From Pseudomonadota bacterium (lineage in GTDB: Bacteria; Pseudomonadota; Alphaproteobacteria; Rhizobiales; Aestuariivirgaceae), in contig JAIUNJ010000003.1 of NCBI GenBank assembly GCA_020161855.1, forward strand, positions 248,001-312,000: a stretch of 64,000 bases of DNA, in the 5' to 3' direction. Shown here in pieces: positions 1-8,141 of this stretch. The position numbers and the translations under genes are program-made. Every line of letters begins with the position of its first letter. The first letter of the stretch is position 1. A model generated the notes under the pieces. It saw only the letters and a program-made list of their open reading frames with translations, did not search any database and was not told where the DNA came from.

Positions 1-963
1 CGTTCCCTGGCTGCAATCACAGGTCTTGGCATCTCGACGGTGTCACAGGCCCTCAGGAACAAACCAGAAATTGCAGAGGAAACACGGCGCCGGGTACAAC
101 TTGCGGCTCAGCAGGCCGGCTACCTTCCGAACCGCGCCGGGGTCCGCCTGCGCACCGGCAAGACCAATGTGATCTCGGTGATTCTCAACGCCCAGGACGC
201 CGGATCGAGCTTCTTCGCCGATTTCGTCTATGGGGTGGCCCAGGGCCTTTCCAACACCAGCTACCATCTGGTGGTGACGCCGCATGATCCCAACGATCCA
301 ATGAAGCCGATCCGCTACGTCATGGATACGGCCTCTGCCGACGGCATCATCATCTCTCGAATCATGCCGAACGACCCGCGGGTGCGCTTCATGGCCGAAT
401 CGGGCATGCCCTTCGCCACCCATGGCCGCACCGAGATGGGCCTCGTTCATCCCTACCACGACTATGACAACGAGGCCTTCGCCTATGAAGCCATGCGCCA
501 GCTCGCCGAGCGTGGCCGCAAGCGCGTCGCCCTCCTGTCACCACCACCTGATCTCGCCTTCTTCCGGCACACCCACGCCGGCTATGAGCGCGGCCTGCGG
601 GATTTCGACATGGAATCCTTCCCGCTCGCCGCCTGCACCATCGACATGCCGCTCTGCACGCTGAATGAGGCCGGGCGCACGCTCTCGGGGCATCCCCACC
701 CGCCCGATGGCATCGTCAGTGCGTCGGCAACGGCGGTCTATGCCTTTGCCTCGGGCTTCGGCTCAGGCCCTCTCAAGATCGGCAAGGATTTCGATGTGGT
801 GTCGAAGCGCACCAGCGATCTTCTGCGCATCGCCATGCCCGAGATCATTTCGATCGAAGAGGATTTCGTGCTGGCCGGCCGCGACGTGGCCCAGCTCCTC
901 ATTCGCCACATCGATGGTGAACCGGCGGAAGACCTGCAGCACCTGGTCGGCCCGCCGCACTAA
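1..963 (+). CDS. LacI-family transcriptional regulator (5' end cut by window)
   Basis: The reading frame is open from base 1, so the gene starts upstream of the window. The first visible residues, LAAITGLGISTVSQALRN, are the second half of a LacI-type helix-turn-helix including the recognition helix. They are followed by the hinge (around NRAGVRLRTGKT) and then a periplasmic-binding-protein-like effector domain to the C-terminus. About 320 residues are present, close to the usual 330-350. It should bind a sugar-like ligand and repress a neighbouring transport or catabolic operon, but its target is probably left of the window. It converges on the next gene with a 4-bp overlap. The family call is firm; the ligand is unknown. 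Confidence 0.92.
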   Translation, partial: RSLAAITGLGISTVSQALRNKPEIAEETRRRVQLAAQQAGYLPNRAGVRLRTGKTNVISVILNAQDAGSSFFADFVYGVAQGLSNTSYHLVVTPHDPNDPMKPIRYVMDTASADGIIISRIMPNDPRVRFMAESGMPFATHGRTEMGLVHPYHDYDNEAFAYEAMRQLAERGRKRVALLSPPPDLAFFRHTHAGYERGLRDFDMESFPLAACTIDMPLCTLNEAGRTLSGHPHPPDGIVSASATAVYAFASGFGSGPLKIGKDFDVVSKRTSDLLRIAMPEIISIEEDFVLAGRDVAQLLIRHIDGEPAEDLQHLVGPPH

Positions 964-1724
964 AGCATCGCGAGCCCGCCCTTGCGTTCGATCGCGCTTT
1001 CAAGCGCGAGGATTGCGTCATAGGCGGCGGTCTCGAGCACCGAGAAACCCTTGAGCAGAAGCCGGCTGCGGGCATCATCCAGGGCCGGATCGGCAAAGGC
1101 CGCAGCAAGGGCCGCACGCAGGCGCGGCACATCTCCAGCCACCGTCACAAAGGGCAGCGCCGGCACGCTGGGTGAACGCGCAACGGCCACGAGCCCTTCC
1201 AGCAGATCCGGCCGGTAGCGCCGCGCCAGCTCCATGCACACGGCATCGATGGCGCAGACATCGGCGCGGCCATCCCGCACGGCCTCCATGGATTTCACAT
1301 GGCCGCCGCTCAGCATCACGTCGCCAAAGAAGCGGCCATCGCGCGCGAGGCCGTGAAACACTGCCTTGAGCGCCAGCATGCCTGACATCGAATCGGGCGT
1401 ATTGACCGCCGCCAGCGCGCCCCGGAAGGCCTCCAGCGGCTTCTCCTCGCGCGCCAGCACGAAGCTGCAATAGCTCGGGCCATCGCAGCCCGGCGCATCA
1501 TAGTGCGGCGTTGCCACCAGCGTGAGCTTGCCCCGGAAATGATGGGTGAAGGGGTAGCCGCAGGTCTGGCTGAAGAGCAGATCGGGCTGGAGCCAGACGC
1601 TCATGAAATCGGCAGGCCGCGACAGCGGCACCGCGACACCGAGATGGCGGGCGAGCCCCGCCCAGAAACGGTCGGTGTCGGCGCGGATTTCCGGCCAGTC
1701 ATACATGGGAAGGGTGGCGATCAT
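960..1724 (-). CDS. PhnD/SsuA-like substrate-binding protein
   Basis: A 254-residue protein of the phosphate/phosphonate-binding (PhnD) fold: an early 'LPMYDWPE' strand, the QTCGYPF segment, and the hinge-side NTPDSMSGMLALK region are typical of ABC-type PhnD/SsuA/transferrin-family binding domains. No signal peptide or lipobox is visible, so it may be a cytoplasmic stand-alone version rather than a transport component, and no permease or ATPase lies beside it. The start is set at the ATG at 1724; a GTG one codon upstream (1727) is possible. It converges on the LacI gene. Ligand and role are unknown. Confidence 0.8.
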   Translation of the reverse strand: MIATLPMYDWPEIRADTDRFWAGLARHLGVAVPLSRPADFMSVWLQPDLLFSQTCGYPFTHHFRGKLTLVATPHYDAPGCDGPSYCSFVLAREEKPLEAFRGALAAVNTPDSMSGMLALKAVFHGLARDGRFFGDVMLSGGHVKSMEAVRDGRADVCAIDAVCMELARRYRPDLLEGLVAVARSPSVPALPFVTVAGDVPRLRAALAAAFADPALDDARSRLLLKGFSVLETAAYDAILALESAIERKGGLAML

Positions 1725-1836
1725 CACCCCATTTGCCTTGCCCGCCCTGCGGCAATCAAGCGATCACTGTTGAGAGAATTGCAATTGCGGCGGGGCCGCG
1801 CTGCCCCCTATTTTGCATGGACATTTGCAAGTTCCC

Positions 1837-2757
1837 ATGACCAGCACCATCACCCGCTCCCGCCCTGTCGAATGGCCGACCGTCGGCCTGATCGCCGCCG
1901 TCTATCTCGTCATCGCCCTCCTCGTCTGGTTCCACCACGTCATCCCCTGGTGGCTGATCCTGCCCATTGGCGCCTATTGCGCGGCCCTCCATGCCTCCCT
2001 GCAGCATGAAGTGCTGCACGGCCACCCGACGCGCCGCCGCCTCGTCAACGAGGCGCTGGTGTTTCCGACACTCACTTTCTGGCTGCCTTACGGGCGCTAC
2101 CGCGACCTTCACCTCAAGCACCACAACGACCTGCATCTGACCGACCCCACGGAAGATCCCGAATCCTACTATCTCCTGCCCGACCACTGGGCAGCCCTGC
2201 CCGGGTTGAAGCGCCTGCTCTTCCAGATCAACCAGACGCTGGCGGGCCGCATGCTCATCGGCCCTGCCATCAGCATCGTCCGCATCTGGTCATCGGAGTT
2301 TTCCGCCATCGCCCGCGGTGACCGCGAGATCGCCCGCGCCTGGGCCTGGTTCGCGCTCTCCTGCGCCATCACACTTTTCTATGTGATCGCCGTCGCCGGC
2401 ATGCCCTTGTGGAAATACATCATCCTCATTGCCTATCCCGGCATCTCGCTGGCGCTGGTGCGCTCCTATTGCGAGCATCAGGCCGCCGATGAGGTGAACC
2501 ACCGCACCATCATCGTCGAGGCCTCGCCCTTCTGGTCGCTGCTGTTCCTCTACAACAACCTGCATGTCGCCCATCACACCAAGCCGGCGCTCGCCTGGTA
2601 CAAGCTCCCGGCCTATTATCGCGCCGAACGCGCTGCCCTGATCGCGCAGAACAACGGCTACACCATGCAGGGCTATGGCGAGATTTTCCGCCGCTTCTTC
2701 TTCAAGGCCAAGGAGCCGATCCCCTATCCGGATGTCTCCTGGCTGAAGCGCAGGTGA
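1837..2757 (+). CDS. Membrane fatty acid desaturase family protein
   Basis: This 306-residue integral membrane protein carries the three histidine clusters of the di-iron desaturase/hydroxylase family: HEVLHGH near residue 55, HLKHH near residue 90 and HVAHH near residue 240. Several hydrophobic spans lie between them (about residues 15-50 and 175-215). Such enzymes use O2 to desaturate or hydroxylate acyl chains, carotenoids or sterol-like lipids; the substrate cannot be read from sequence. An upstream ATG at 1813 gives a 314-residue version, but the residues it adds do not look conserved, so 1837 is preferred. selO follows after 3 bp, suggesting co-transcription. Confidence 0.88.
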   Translation: MTSTITRSRPVEWPTVGLIAAVYLVIALLVWFHHVIPWWLILPIGAYCAALHASLQHEVLHGHPTRRRLVNEALVFPTLTFWLPYGRYRDLHLKHHNDLHLTDPTEDPESYYLLPDHWAALPGLKRLLFQINQTLAGRMLIGPAISIVRIWSSEFSAIARGDREIARAWAWFALSCAITLFYVIAVAGMPLWKYIILIAYPGISLALVRSYCEHQAADEVNHRTIIVEASPFWSLLFLYNNLHVAHHTKPALAWYKLPAYYRAERAALIAQNNGYTMQGYGEIFRRFFFKAKEPIPYPDVSWLKRR

Positions 2758-2760
2758 GGC

Positions 2761-4221
2761 ATGGACCGCCCGCCGCAACCATCCTTCACCATCACCTATC
2801 GCGAGTTGCCGGATATCTTCCACCGCAACATTCCGCTTGATCCGGTGGCACAGCCCGCCTGGGTGGCGCGCAACGAGGCCCTCGCAACACACCTCGGCAT
2901 CGATCCCGCCTGGCTCCGCTCCGATGCGGCCCTACAGGCGCTGGCCGGCAATGCGGCGCTGCCGGGCGCCACACCTCTGGCCATGGCCTACAGCGGCCAT
3001 CAGTTCGGCGGCTTCTCGCCGCTGCTCGGCGATGGCCGCGCTCTTCTGGCCGGTGAATGGCTGGCACCTGACGGCCGGCGCTACGACCTCCATCTCAAGG
3101 GCTCGGGGCCTACACCCTTCTCGCGCAATGGCGACGGCCGCGCCACGCTGGGCGCCATGCTGCGCGAATACATCGTCAGCGAGGCCATGGCGGGCCTCGG
3201 CATCCCGACGACGCGCGCCCTTGCCGTGGTGGCCACGGGCGAGGCTGTCTATCGCCAGCGCAAGGAGCCCGGCGCCGTGCTCACGCGCGTCGCCCTCAGC
3301 CATGTCCGCGTCGGCACGTTCCAATATGCCGCCGTGAAACGCGACCGCAATGCGCTTGTGGCCCTGGCGGAGCGCGAGATCGCCCGCAACTATCCGGAGA
3401 TATCCGGCAGCGACCGCTATCGGCTTTTCCTTGCGGCCGTGGCGGCGCGGCAGGCGGCCCTCATTGCAGGCTGGATGAGCTTTGGCTTCATCCATGGCGT
3501 CATGAACACCGACAACATGTCGATCGCGGGCGAGACCATCGACTACGGCCCCTGCGCCTTCATGGACACCTTCCATCCGCAGAAGGTCTTTTCCTCCATT
3601 GACGAACATGGCCGCTACGCTTGGGACAAGCAGCCCGGCATCGCGCTCTGGAACCTGACGCGTTTCGCCGAATGCCTGCTGCCCCTGCTGGCCGAGGATC
3701 AGGATCAGGCCGTCGAGATCGCGCGGACGGAACTGTCCGGCTTCATGCCTGCCTTCGAGCGGCATTTCGAAGACGCCATGCGGGCCAAGCTCGGCATCAC
3801 CGAAGCACGTCCCCATGACGGCGACTTCATCGCCCGCATCCTCACCCACATGATGAACGGCGAGGCCGACTTCACGCTCTTCTTCCGCCGCCTCACGCAA
3901 CTGGCCGCGGGAGCCTCAGAGACGCCGCTGAAAAAGCTCTTCAACGATGACGCTATCGCCGATGCTCTCCTGGCGGAATGGCGCGAACGCACCGGCACAG
4001 CACCCGGCATCGCGGCGATGCAGGCGGCAAACCCGGTGCGCATCGCCCGCAACCATCGCGTCGAGGAAGCCATTGCCGCTGCCAATGCCGGAGACCTTGC
4101 CGTCTTCCAGCGCCTGGTGGCCGCCCTGCAGGACCCGTTCGCGGAGGATCCCGCGCTCGAAGATCTGGAACTTGCGCCCCTGCCGGATGAAGTCGTGGCC
4201 CGCACCTTTTGCGGAACCTGA
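2761..4221 (+). CDS. selO: Protein adenylyltransferase SelO (YdiU/UPF0061)
   Basis: The 486-residue product matches the SelO pseudokinase family over its length. Recognisable signatures are YSGHQFGGF near residue 77, the nucleotide loop LKGSGPTPFSRNGDGRA near residue 115, and the metal-binding block MNTDNMS...IDYGPCAFMD near residue 250. The C-terminus is TFCGT, carrying the conserved near-terminal Cys (selenocysteine in some homologues). SelO proteins transfer AMP from ATP to Ser/Thr/Tyr of target proteins and act in redox stress. The gene starts 3 bp after the desaturase stop with an AGGTGAGG ribosome site overlapping that stop, so the two are probably translated from one mRNA. Confidence 0.97.
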   Translation: MDRPPQPSFTITYRELPDIFHRNIPLDPVAQPAWVARNEALATHLGIDPAWLRSDAALQALAGNAALPGATPLAMAYSGHQFGGFSPLLGDGRALLAGEWLAPDGRRYDLHLKGSGPTPFSRNGDGRATLGAMLREYIVSEAMAGLGIPTTRALAVVATGEAVYRQRKEPGAVLTRVALSHVRVGTFQYAAVKRDRNALVALAEREIARNYPEISGSDRYRLFLAAVAARQAALIAGWMSFGFIHGVMNTDNMSIAGETIDYGPCAFMDTFHPQKVFSSIDEHGRYAWDKQPGIALWNLTRFAECLLPLLAEDQDQAVEIARTELSGFMPAFERHFEDAMRAKLGITEARPHDGDFIARILTHMMNGEADFTLFFRRLTQLAAGASETPLKKLFNDDAIADALLAEWRERTGTAPGIAAMQAANPVRIARNHRVEEAIAAANAGDLAVFQRLVAALQDPFAEDPALEDLELAPLPDEVVARTFCGT

Positions 4222-4224
4222 GGC

Positions 4225-4665
4225 CTATGTGCGCGGCAGCCAGCTCATCACATGGGTGGCAACCGCGCAGAGATCGCCCGCCTCGTTGAGAACCTGCACC
4301 TCCGCCAGGGTGCGGACCTTGGCTTCGTCCACGGCGCTCATCTTGTAGCGCACGGTGATCGTATCGCCGATGGTTACGGCCTTCAGGAAACGGATGCGGT
4401 CATAGCCCAGGGAGACGGGAAAGTGGCTCCCGGCCAGTGCCCCGCACTTCGCCACGATCTCGGTCGAGCAGCGCGACATGAAAGCCACGAGCAGCGCGCC
4501 ATGGGCGATGCGCTTGCCATAGGGCGTGCCGCGCATGAAGGCTTCATCCACATGATTGGGTGAATGGTCACCTGAAATCCCGGCGAAGAGATAGACATCG
4601 CTTTCCGAGACGGTGCGTGAATACTGCGTCTCCGCACCGAGTGCTGCGCTGACATTACTCGCCAT
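4225..4665 (-). CDS. MaoC-like hot-dog (R)-hydratase
   Basis: A 146-residue single hot-dog domain. The GDHSPNHVDEAFM segment near residue 33 contains the Asp-His pair of the R-specific enoyl-CoA hydratase ('hydratase 2') motif, and RIAHGALLVAFMS follows as in PhaJ/MaoC proteins. It probably hydrates a short enoyl-CoA, but the thioester substrate is unknown. Its ATG overlaps the stop of the aldehyde dehydrogenase gene by 11 bp on the same strand, so it is the third gene of a deoC-ALDH-maoC operon. The family call is good; the link to aldehyde breakdown is inferred only from position. Confidence 0.88.
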   Translation of the reverse strand: MASNVSAALGAETQYSRTVSESDVYLFAGISGDHSPNHVDEAFMRGTPYGKRIAHGALLVAFMSRCSTEIVAKCGALAGSHFPVSLGYDRIRFLKAVTIGDTITVRYKMSAVDEAKVRTLAEVQVLNEAGDLCAVATHVMSWLPRT

Positions 4666-7051
4666 AGGGAATCCAGATGTTCTTCACCTGCGTGGCCCGG
4701 CGCAGATAGTCGTGGCCCTCGCCCTGCTCGGCCGCGAACCAGTCAATGCGCTTGCCGTTGTTCACCCAGGTGGGTTTGAGATTTCCGGCCGAGGCCTTCT
4801 CCACCATGGCGGAGCCCGCAGCGCTGCCAAGATACCACAGAGCCGCCACCTCGTCGTGCTCGGCAAGTGTCCTGGCCAGTTCGTCGCGCGCACCCGTCAC
4901 GATGTTAACAGTGCCCGCAGGCACATCCGATGTCTCGAGCACCTGATAGAAATCCGTCGCCACCAGTGCCTGCGCCTGCGATGGCACCAGCACCGCGCGA
5001 TTGCCCATGGCCAGTGCCGGCATCAGCAGCGAGATCATCCCCAGCAGTGGCAGCTCATTGGGGCACACCAGCCCTATGATGCCCCAGGGCTCGTTGAAGG
5101 CGAGCGTCGTCTGCTTCTTGCTGTTGGTGGAATGAATGCGGCCATCATATTTGTCGGCCTGTGCCGCATAGTAAAACATCCGCGCCAGGGCCGTATCCAC
5201 TTCCTTGCGTGCTGCCTGAACAGGTGCGCCGAACTGCTTGATCCGGTTCGCAAATTCATCGGCCCGCGCCGCCAGGTTCTCGGCCAGGAAATACAGCACC
5301 TGCGCTCGGTTATGGGCCGAAGCGGAAGACCAGGCGCTGCCCTTCAGTGCTGCTTCCACGGCGTTTCTGATATCCTTGCGGTTGCCAAGCCCCGCGAGCC
5401 CGATGCGCGCGCCCTTGGGCGATGCCAGCGCATAGGAGTAGCCGCTGTCGGGGCGGGCCTGCTTGCCGCCGATGAAGAGCTTGGCCGTGCGGTCGATCAG
5501 GTCGACGACATTGGCGGCCGCATCGGCAGATGGCGTTGCCGAAACCGGCGCCGCATCCTCTGCGCCAGCGGCAAGATTCTTGCTCCAGGCCGGCACGAGA
5601 TATTCATAGAGGCCCTCGCGCCCACCTTCCCGGCCGAAGCCGGATTCCTTGTAGCCACCGAAGCCCGCTGCGGCGTCGAAGAGGTTGGTGGAATTGATCC
5701 AGACGACACCCGCCTTCATGCGCGCCGCCGCATCGAGCGCCACATTGATGTTCTCGGACCAGACCGACGCCGCCAGCCCATAGCGCGTGTGGTTGGCGAT
5801 GGCGGCGGCTTCTTCCGGCGTGCGGAAGGTCATGGCCGCAGCCACGGGGCCGAAGATTTCCTCCTGCATCACGGTCGATGCTGCATCGACGTCAACGAAG
5901 AGCGACGGCGGAAAGTAGTTGCCCTTTGCGGGCAGCGGCGACGGCGCCTGCAACAGCGTGCCACCTTCGCTCTCGCCCTTCTTCACAAGCGCTGTCACGC
6001 GCGCCAGCTGCACCGGCGCCACCAGCGGCCCCATGTCCACCGACTTGTCGAGCGGGTCGCCGACACGCAGGCTCTCCATGCGCTTGCGCAGCTTGGCGAT
6101 GAAGCGTTCTGAGATGGCCTCCTGCAGCAACAATCGCGTGCCCGCGCAGCACACCTGCCCCTGGTTGAACCACACCGCATCGACAACACCTTCAACAGCG
6201 GCATCAAGATCGGCGTCCTCGAAAACAATGAAGGGCGATTTGCCGCCAAGCTCGAGGGAAAGCTTCTTGCCCGATCCCGCCGTCGCCTCGCGGATGAGGC
6301 GACCCACTTCGGTCGAACCGGTGAAGGCGATCTTGTCGACATCGGGATGCTTGGCAAGCGACGCGCCCGTTTCACCATCGCCGGTCACGATATTGACGAC
6401 ACCCGGCGGCAGGCCTGCCTCCATGCAGATTTCGGCGAAGGCCAGCGCCGTCAGCGGCGTGAACTCGGCAGGCTTGAGCACCACGGTGTTGCCTGCGGCA
6501 AGGGCCGGCGCCACCTTCCAGGCCAGCATCAGCAGCGGGAAATTCCATGGAATGATCTGCCCGCAGACCCCGGCCGGGCCGTAGCCGCTGAACTCGCTCT
6601 CCATCAGCTGGGCCCATCCGGCGTGATGATAGAAATGCCGTGCCACGAGCGGGATATCAATGTCCCGGCTCTCGCGGATGGTCTTGCCATTGTCCATGGT
6701 TTCGAGCACGGCGAGAAAGCGTTCACGCTTCTGGATATGGCGGGCCAGCGCATAGAGATGCCGGGCGCGCTCATGGCCTGAAAGCCTGGACCAGCTCTTG
6801 TAGGCCTTGCGCGCCGCCTTCACCGCGTGGTCGATATCGCCTGCAGTGCCCTGCGGCACCCGGCCGAGCGTCTCCGCATTGGCGGGGTTGCTGACCTCGA
6901 TCCACTGCTTGCCGGATGACGCCGTGAAGGCGCCCCCGATGAAATGGCGGAAGCCATCCTTGTGGCGGCCCAGCCATTCCTTCACGTGGCTGTTCTGCTC
7001 CGGCGAGGGGCCATAATCCATGCTGTCAAGAATCTCGCTCACACTCGGCAT
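4655..7051 (-). CDS. Double-domain aldehyde dehydrogenase, ALDH16-like
   Basis: The 798-residue protein has two ALDH domains. The first (about residues 35-500) is complete: Glu near 267 in LELGGKSP and catalytic Cys in GQVCCAGTR (301/302). The second (about 520-798) retains the fold (GGKQARPDSGYSY, ALAMGNRAVLVPS) but has no catalytic Cys; the equivalent stretch reads PTWVNNGKR. This layout is that of the ALDH16 family, in which the C-terminal domain is non-catalytic. Together with deoC 11 bp upstream, it probably oxidises acetaldehyde released from deoxyribose-5-phosphate. Length fits the family (about 750-800). NAD use is inferred. Confidence 0.92.
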   Translation of the reverse strand: MPSVSEILDSMDYGPSPEQNSHVKEWLGRHKDGFRHFIGGAFTASSGKQWIEVSNPANAETLGRVPQGTAGDIDHAVKAARKAYKSWSRLSGHERARHLYALARHIQKRERFLAVLETMDNGKTIRESRDIDIPLVARHFYHHAGWAQLMESEFSGYGPAGVCGQIIPWNFPLLMLAWKVAPALAAGNTVVLKPAEFTPLTALAFAEICMEAGLPPGVVNIVTGDGETGASLAKHPDVDKIAFTGSTEVGRLIREATAGSGKKLSLELGGKSPFIVFEDADLDAAVEGVVDAVWFNQGQVCCAGTRLLLQEAISERFIAKLRKRMESLRVGDPLDKSVDMGPLVAPVQLARVTALVKKGESEGGTLLQAPSPLPAKGNYFPPSLFVDVDAASTVMQEEIFGPVAAAMTFRTPEEAAAIANHTRYGLAASVWSENINVALDAAARMKAGVVWINSTNLFDAAAGFGGYKESGFGREGGREGLYEYLVPAWSKNLAAGAEDAAPVSATPSADAAANVVDLIDRTAKLFIGGKQARPDSGYSYALASPKGARIGLAGLGNRKDIRNAVEAALKGSAWSSASAHNRAQVLYFLAENLAARADEFANRIKQFGAPVQAARKEVDTALARMFYYAAQADKYDGRIHSTNSKKQTTLAFNEPWGIIGLVCPNELPLLGMISLLMPALAMGNRAVLVPSQAQALVATDFYQVLETSDVPAGTVNIVTGARDELARTLAEHDEVAALWYLGSAAGSAMVEKASAGNLKPTWVNNGKRIDWFAAEQGEGHDYLRRATQVKNIWIPYGE

Positions 7052-7062
7052 TCTGGAAACCC

Positions 7063-8046
7063 TCAGGCCATCGGATGATGTGACAGGGCCGCATAGCGCC
7101 CGGTGACATAATGTTCGAGCTGGCGTTCGATGTCGGCCAGCATGGAGGAAGCCCCGATGCGGAAGAGATCGGGCTCAAGCCAGCGGCGGCCCAGTTCTTC
7201 CTTCATCAGGATCTGCCAGTTCATCGCGTCCTTCGCCGTGCGCAATCCGCCTGCGGGCTTGAAACCGATCTTGAAGCCCGTCTGCTCACCAAAGTCACGC
7301 AGGGCCCGCACCATCGTGAGCGACACGGGAAGCGTTGCATTCACATCTTCCTTGCCGGTCGAGGTCTTGATGAAATCGGCGCCCGCCTGCATCGCCACCA
7401 TGGACGCCTTGTAGACATTGCGCAGCGTCTTGAGGTCGCCTGTGGCGAGGATCGCCTTCAGATGCGCCGCGCCGCAGGCTTCGCGCATGGCGGCGATCTC
7501 GTCATGGAGCGCTTGCCAGTCCTGGTGAAGCACCTGCTCGCGGAAGATGACGATGTCGATCTCGCCCGCCCCTTCGTCGACCGCATATCTGATCTCGGCG
7601 AGCCTGATCTTGAGGGGCGTCAGCCCCGCCGGAAAGCCGGTCGCTACCGAAGCCACCGGAATGCCGGAGCCGCGCAGGGCCTTCACCGCATGGGGCACCA
7701 TGGCGGGATAGACGCAGACTGCCCCAACTTTCAGGGATTCGCTGAGGCCAAGCTTCTCCTGGATATCCTCGCGCACCGGCCGCCTGGCCTTTTCGCAAAG
7801 CCTGTGAACGCGGCCCGCCGTGTCGTCGCCCGCCAGCGTCGTCAGGTCGATGCATTGCACCGCCTTCACCAGCCAGGCCGCCTGATATTCCTTCTTCACC
7901 GAGCGGCGCGTGCCCAGCGTGGCGGCGCGGCGCTCGGCGGCGGCGGTATTGACCTGCGCCTTCTCGAACATCGGCAACGCCAGCGGCATGCCGGAATTGC
8001 GCGTCAGCGCATTGCCACCCAAGCCATGCGTCATGTCGTTCATCAT
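7063..8046 (-). CDS. deoC: Deoxyribose-phosphate aldolase
   Basis: A 327-residue class I aldolase that splits 2-deoxy-D-ribose-5-phosphate into glyceraldehyde-3-phosphate and acetaldehyde. The Schiff-base lysine lies in ADFIKTSTGKED, and LKAILATGDL and the C-terminal GFKPAGGLRTAKDA phosphate site are typical. It is longer at the N-terminus (about 60 residues) than E. coli DeoC, as is common in alphaproteobacteria. A GAGGA ribosome site precedes the ATG at 8046 by 6 bases. It is first in the leftward operon with the aldehyde dehydrogenase and MaoC genes. It is divergent from the diol dehydratase genes, with a 95-bp shared promoter region. Confidence 0.95.
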   Translation of the reverse strand: MMNDMTHGLGGNALTRNSGMPLALPMFEKAQVNTAAAERRAATLGTRRSVKKEYQAAWLVKAVQCIDLTTLAGDDTAGRVHRLCEKARRPVREDIQEKLGLSESLKVGAVCVYPAMVPHAVKALRGSGIPVASVATGFPAGLTPLKIRLAEIRYAVDEGAGEIDIVIFREQVLHQDWQALHDEIAAMREACGAAHLKAILATGDLKTLRNVYKASMVAMQAGADFIKTSTGKEDVNATLPVSLTMVRALRDFGEQTGFKIGFKPAGGLRTAKDAMNWQILMKEELGRRWLEPDLFRIGASSMLADIERQLEHYVTGRYAALSHHPMA

Positions 8047-8141
8047 CTTGGATCCTCGCCCTGCATGATGCCCCGGCGCGCCGCCTCATTGCAAGGCGCG
8101 AGAATCCGCAATAGCTTCCGCCGCGCTCAAGGATAGACGTC

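Noticed and set aside
4613-6112. A 499-codon rightward open frame opposite the ALDH16-like gene
   Set aside because: It is a shadow of the aldehyde dehydrogenase, with no family resemblance and a biased Arg/His/Gly composition.
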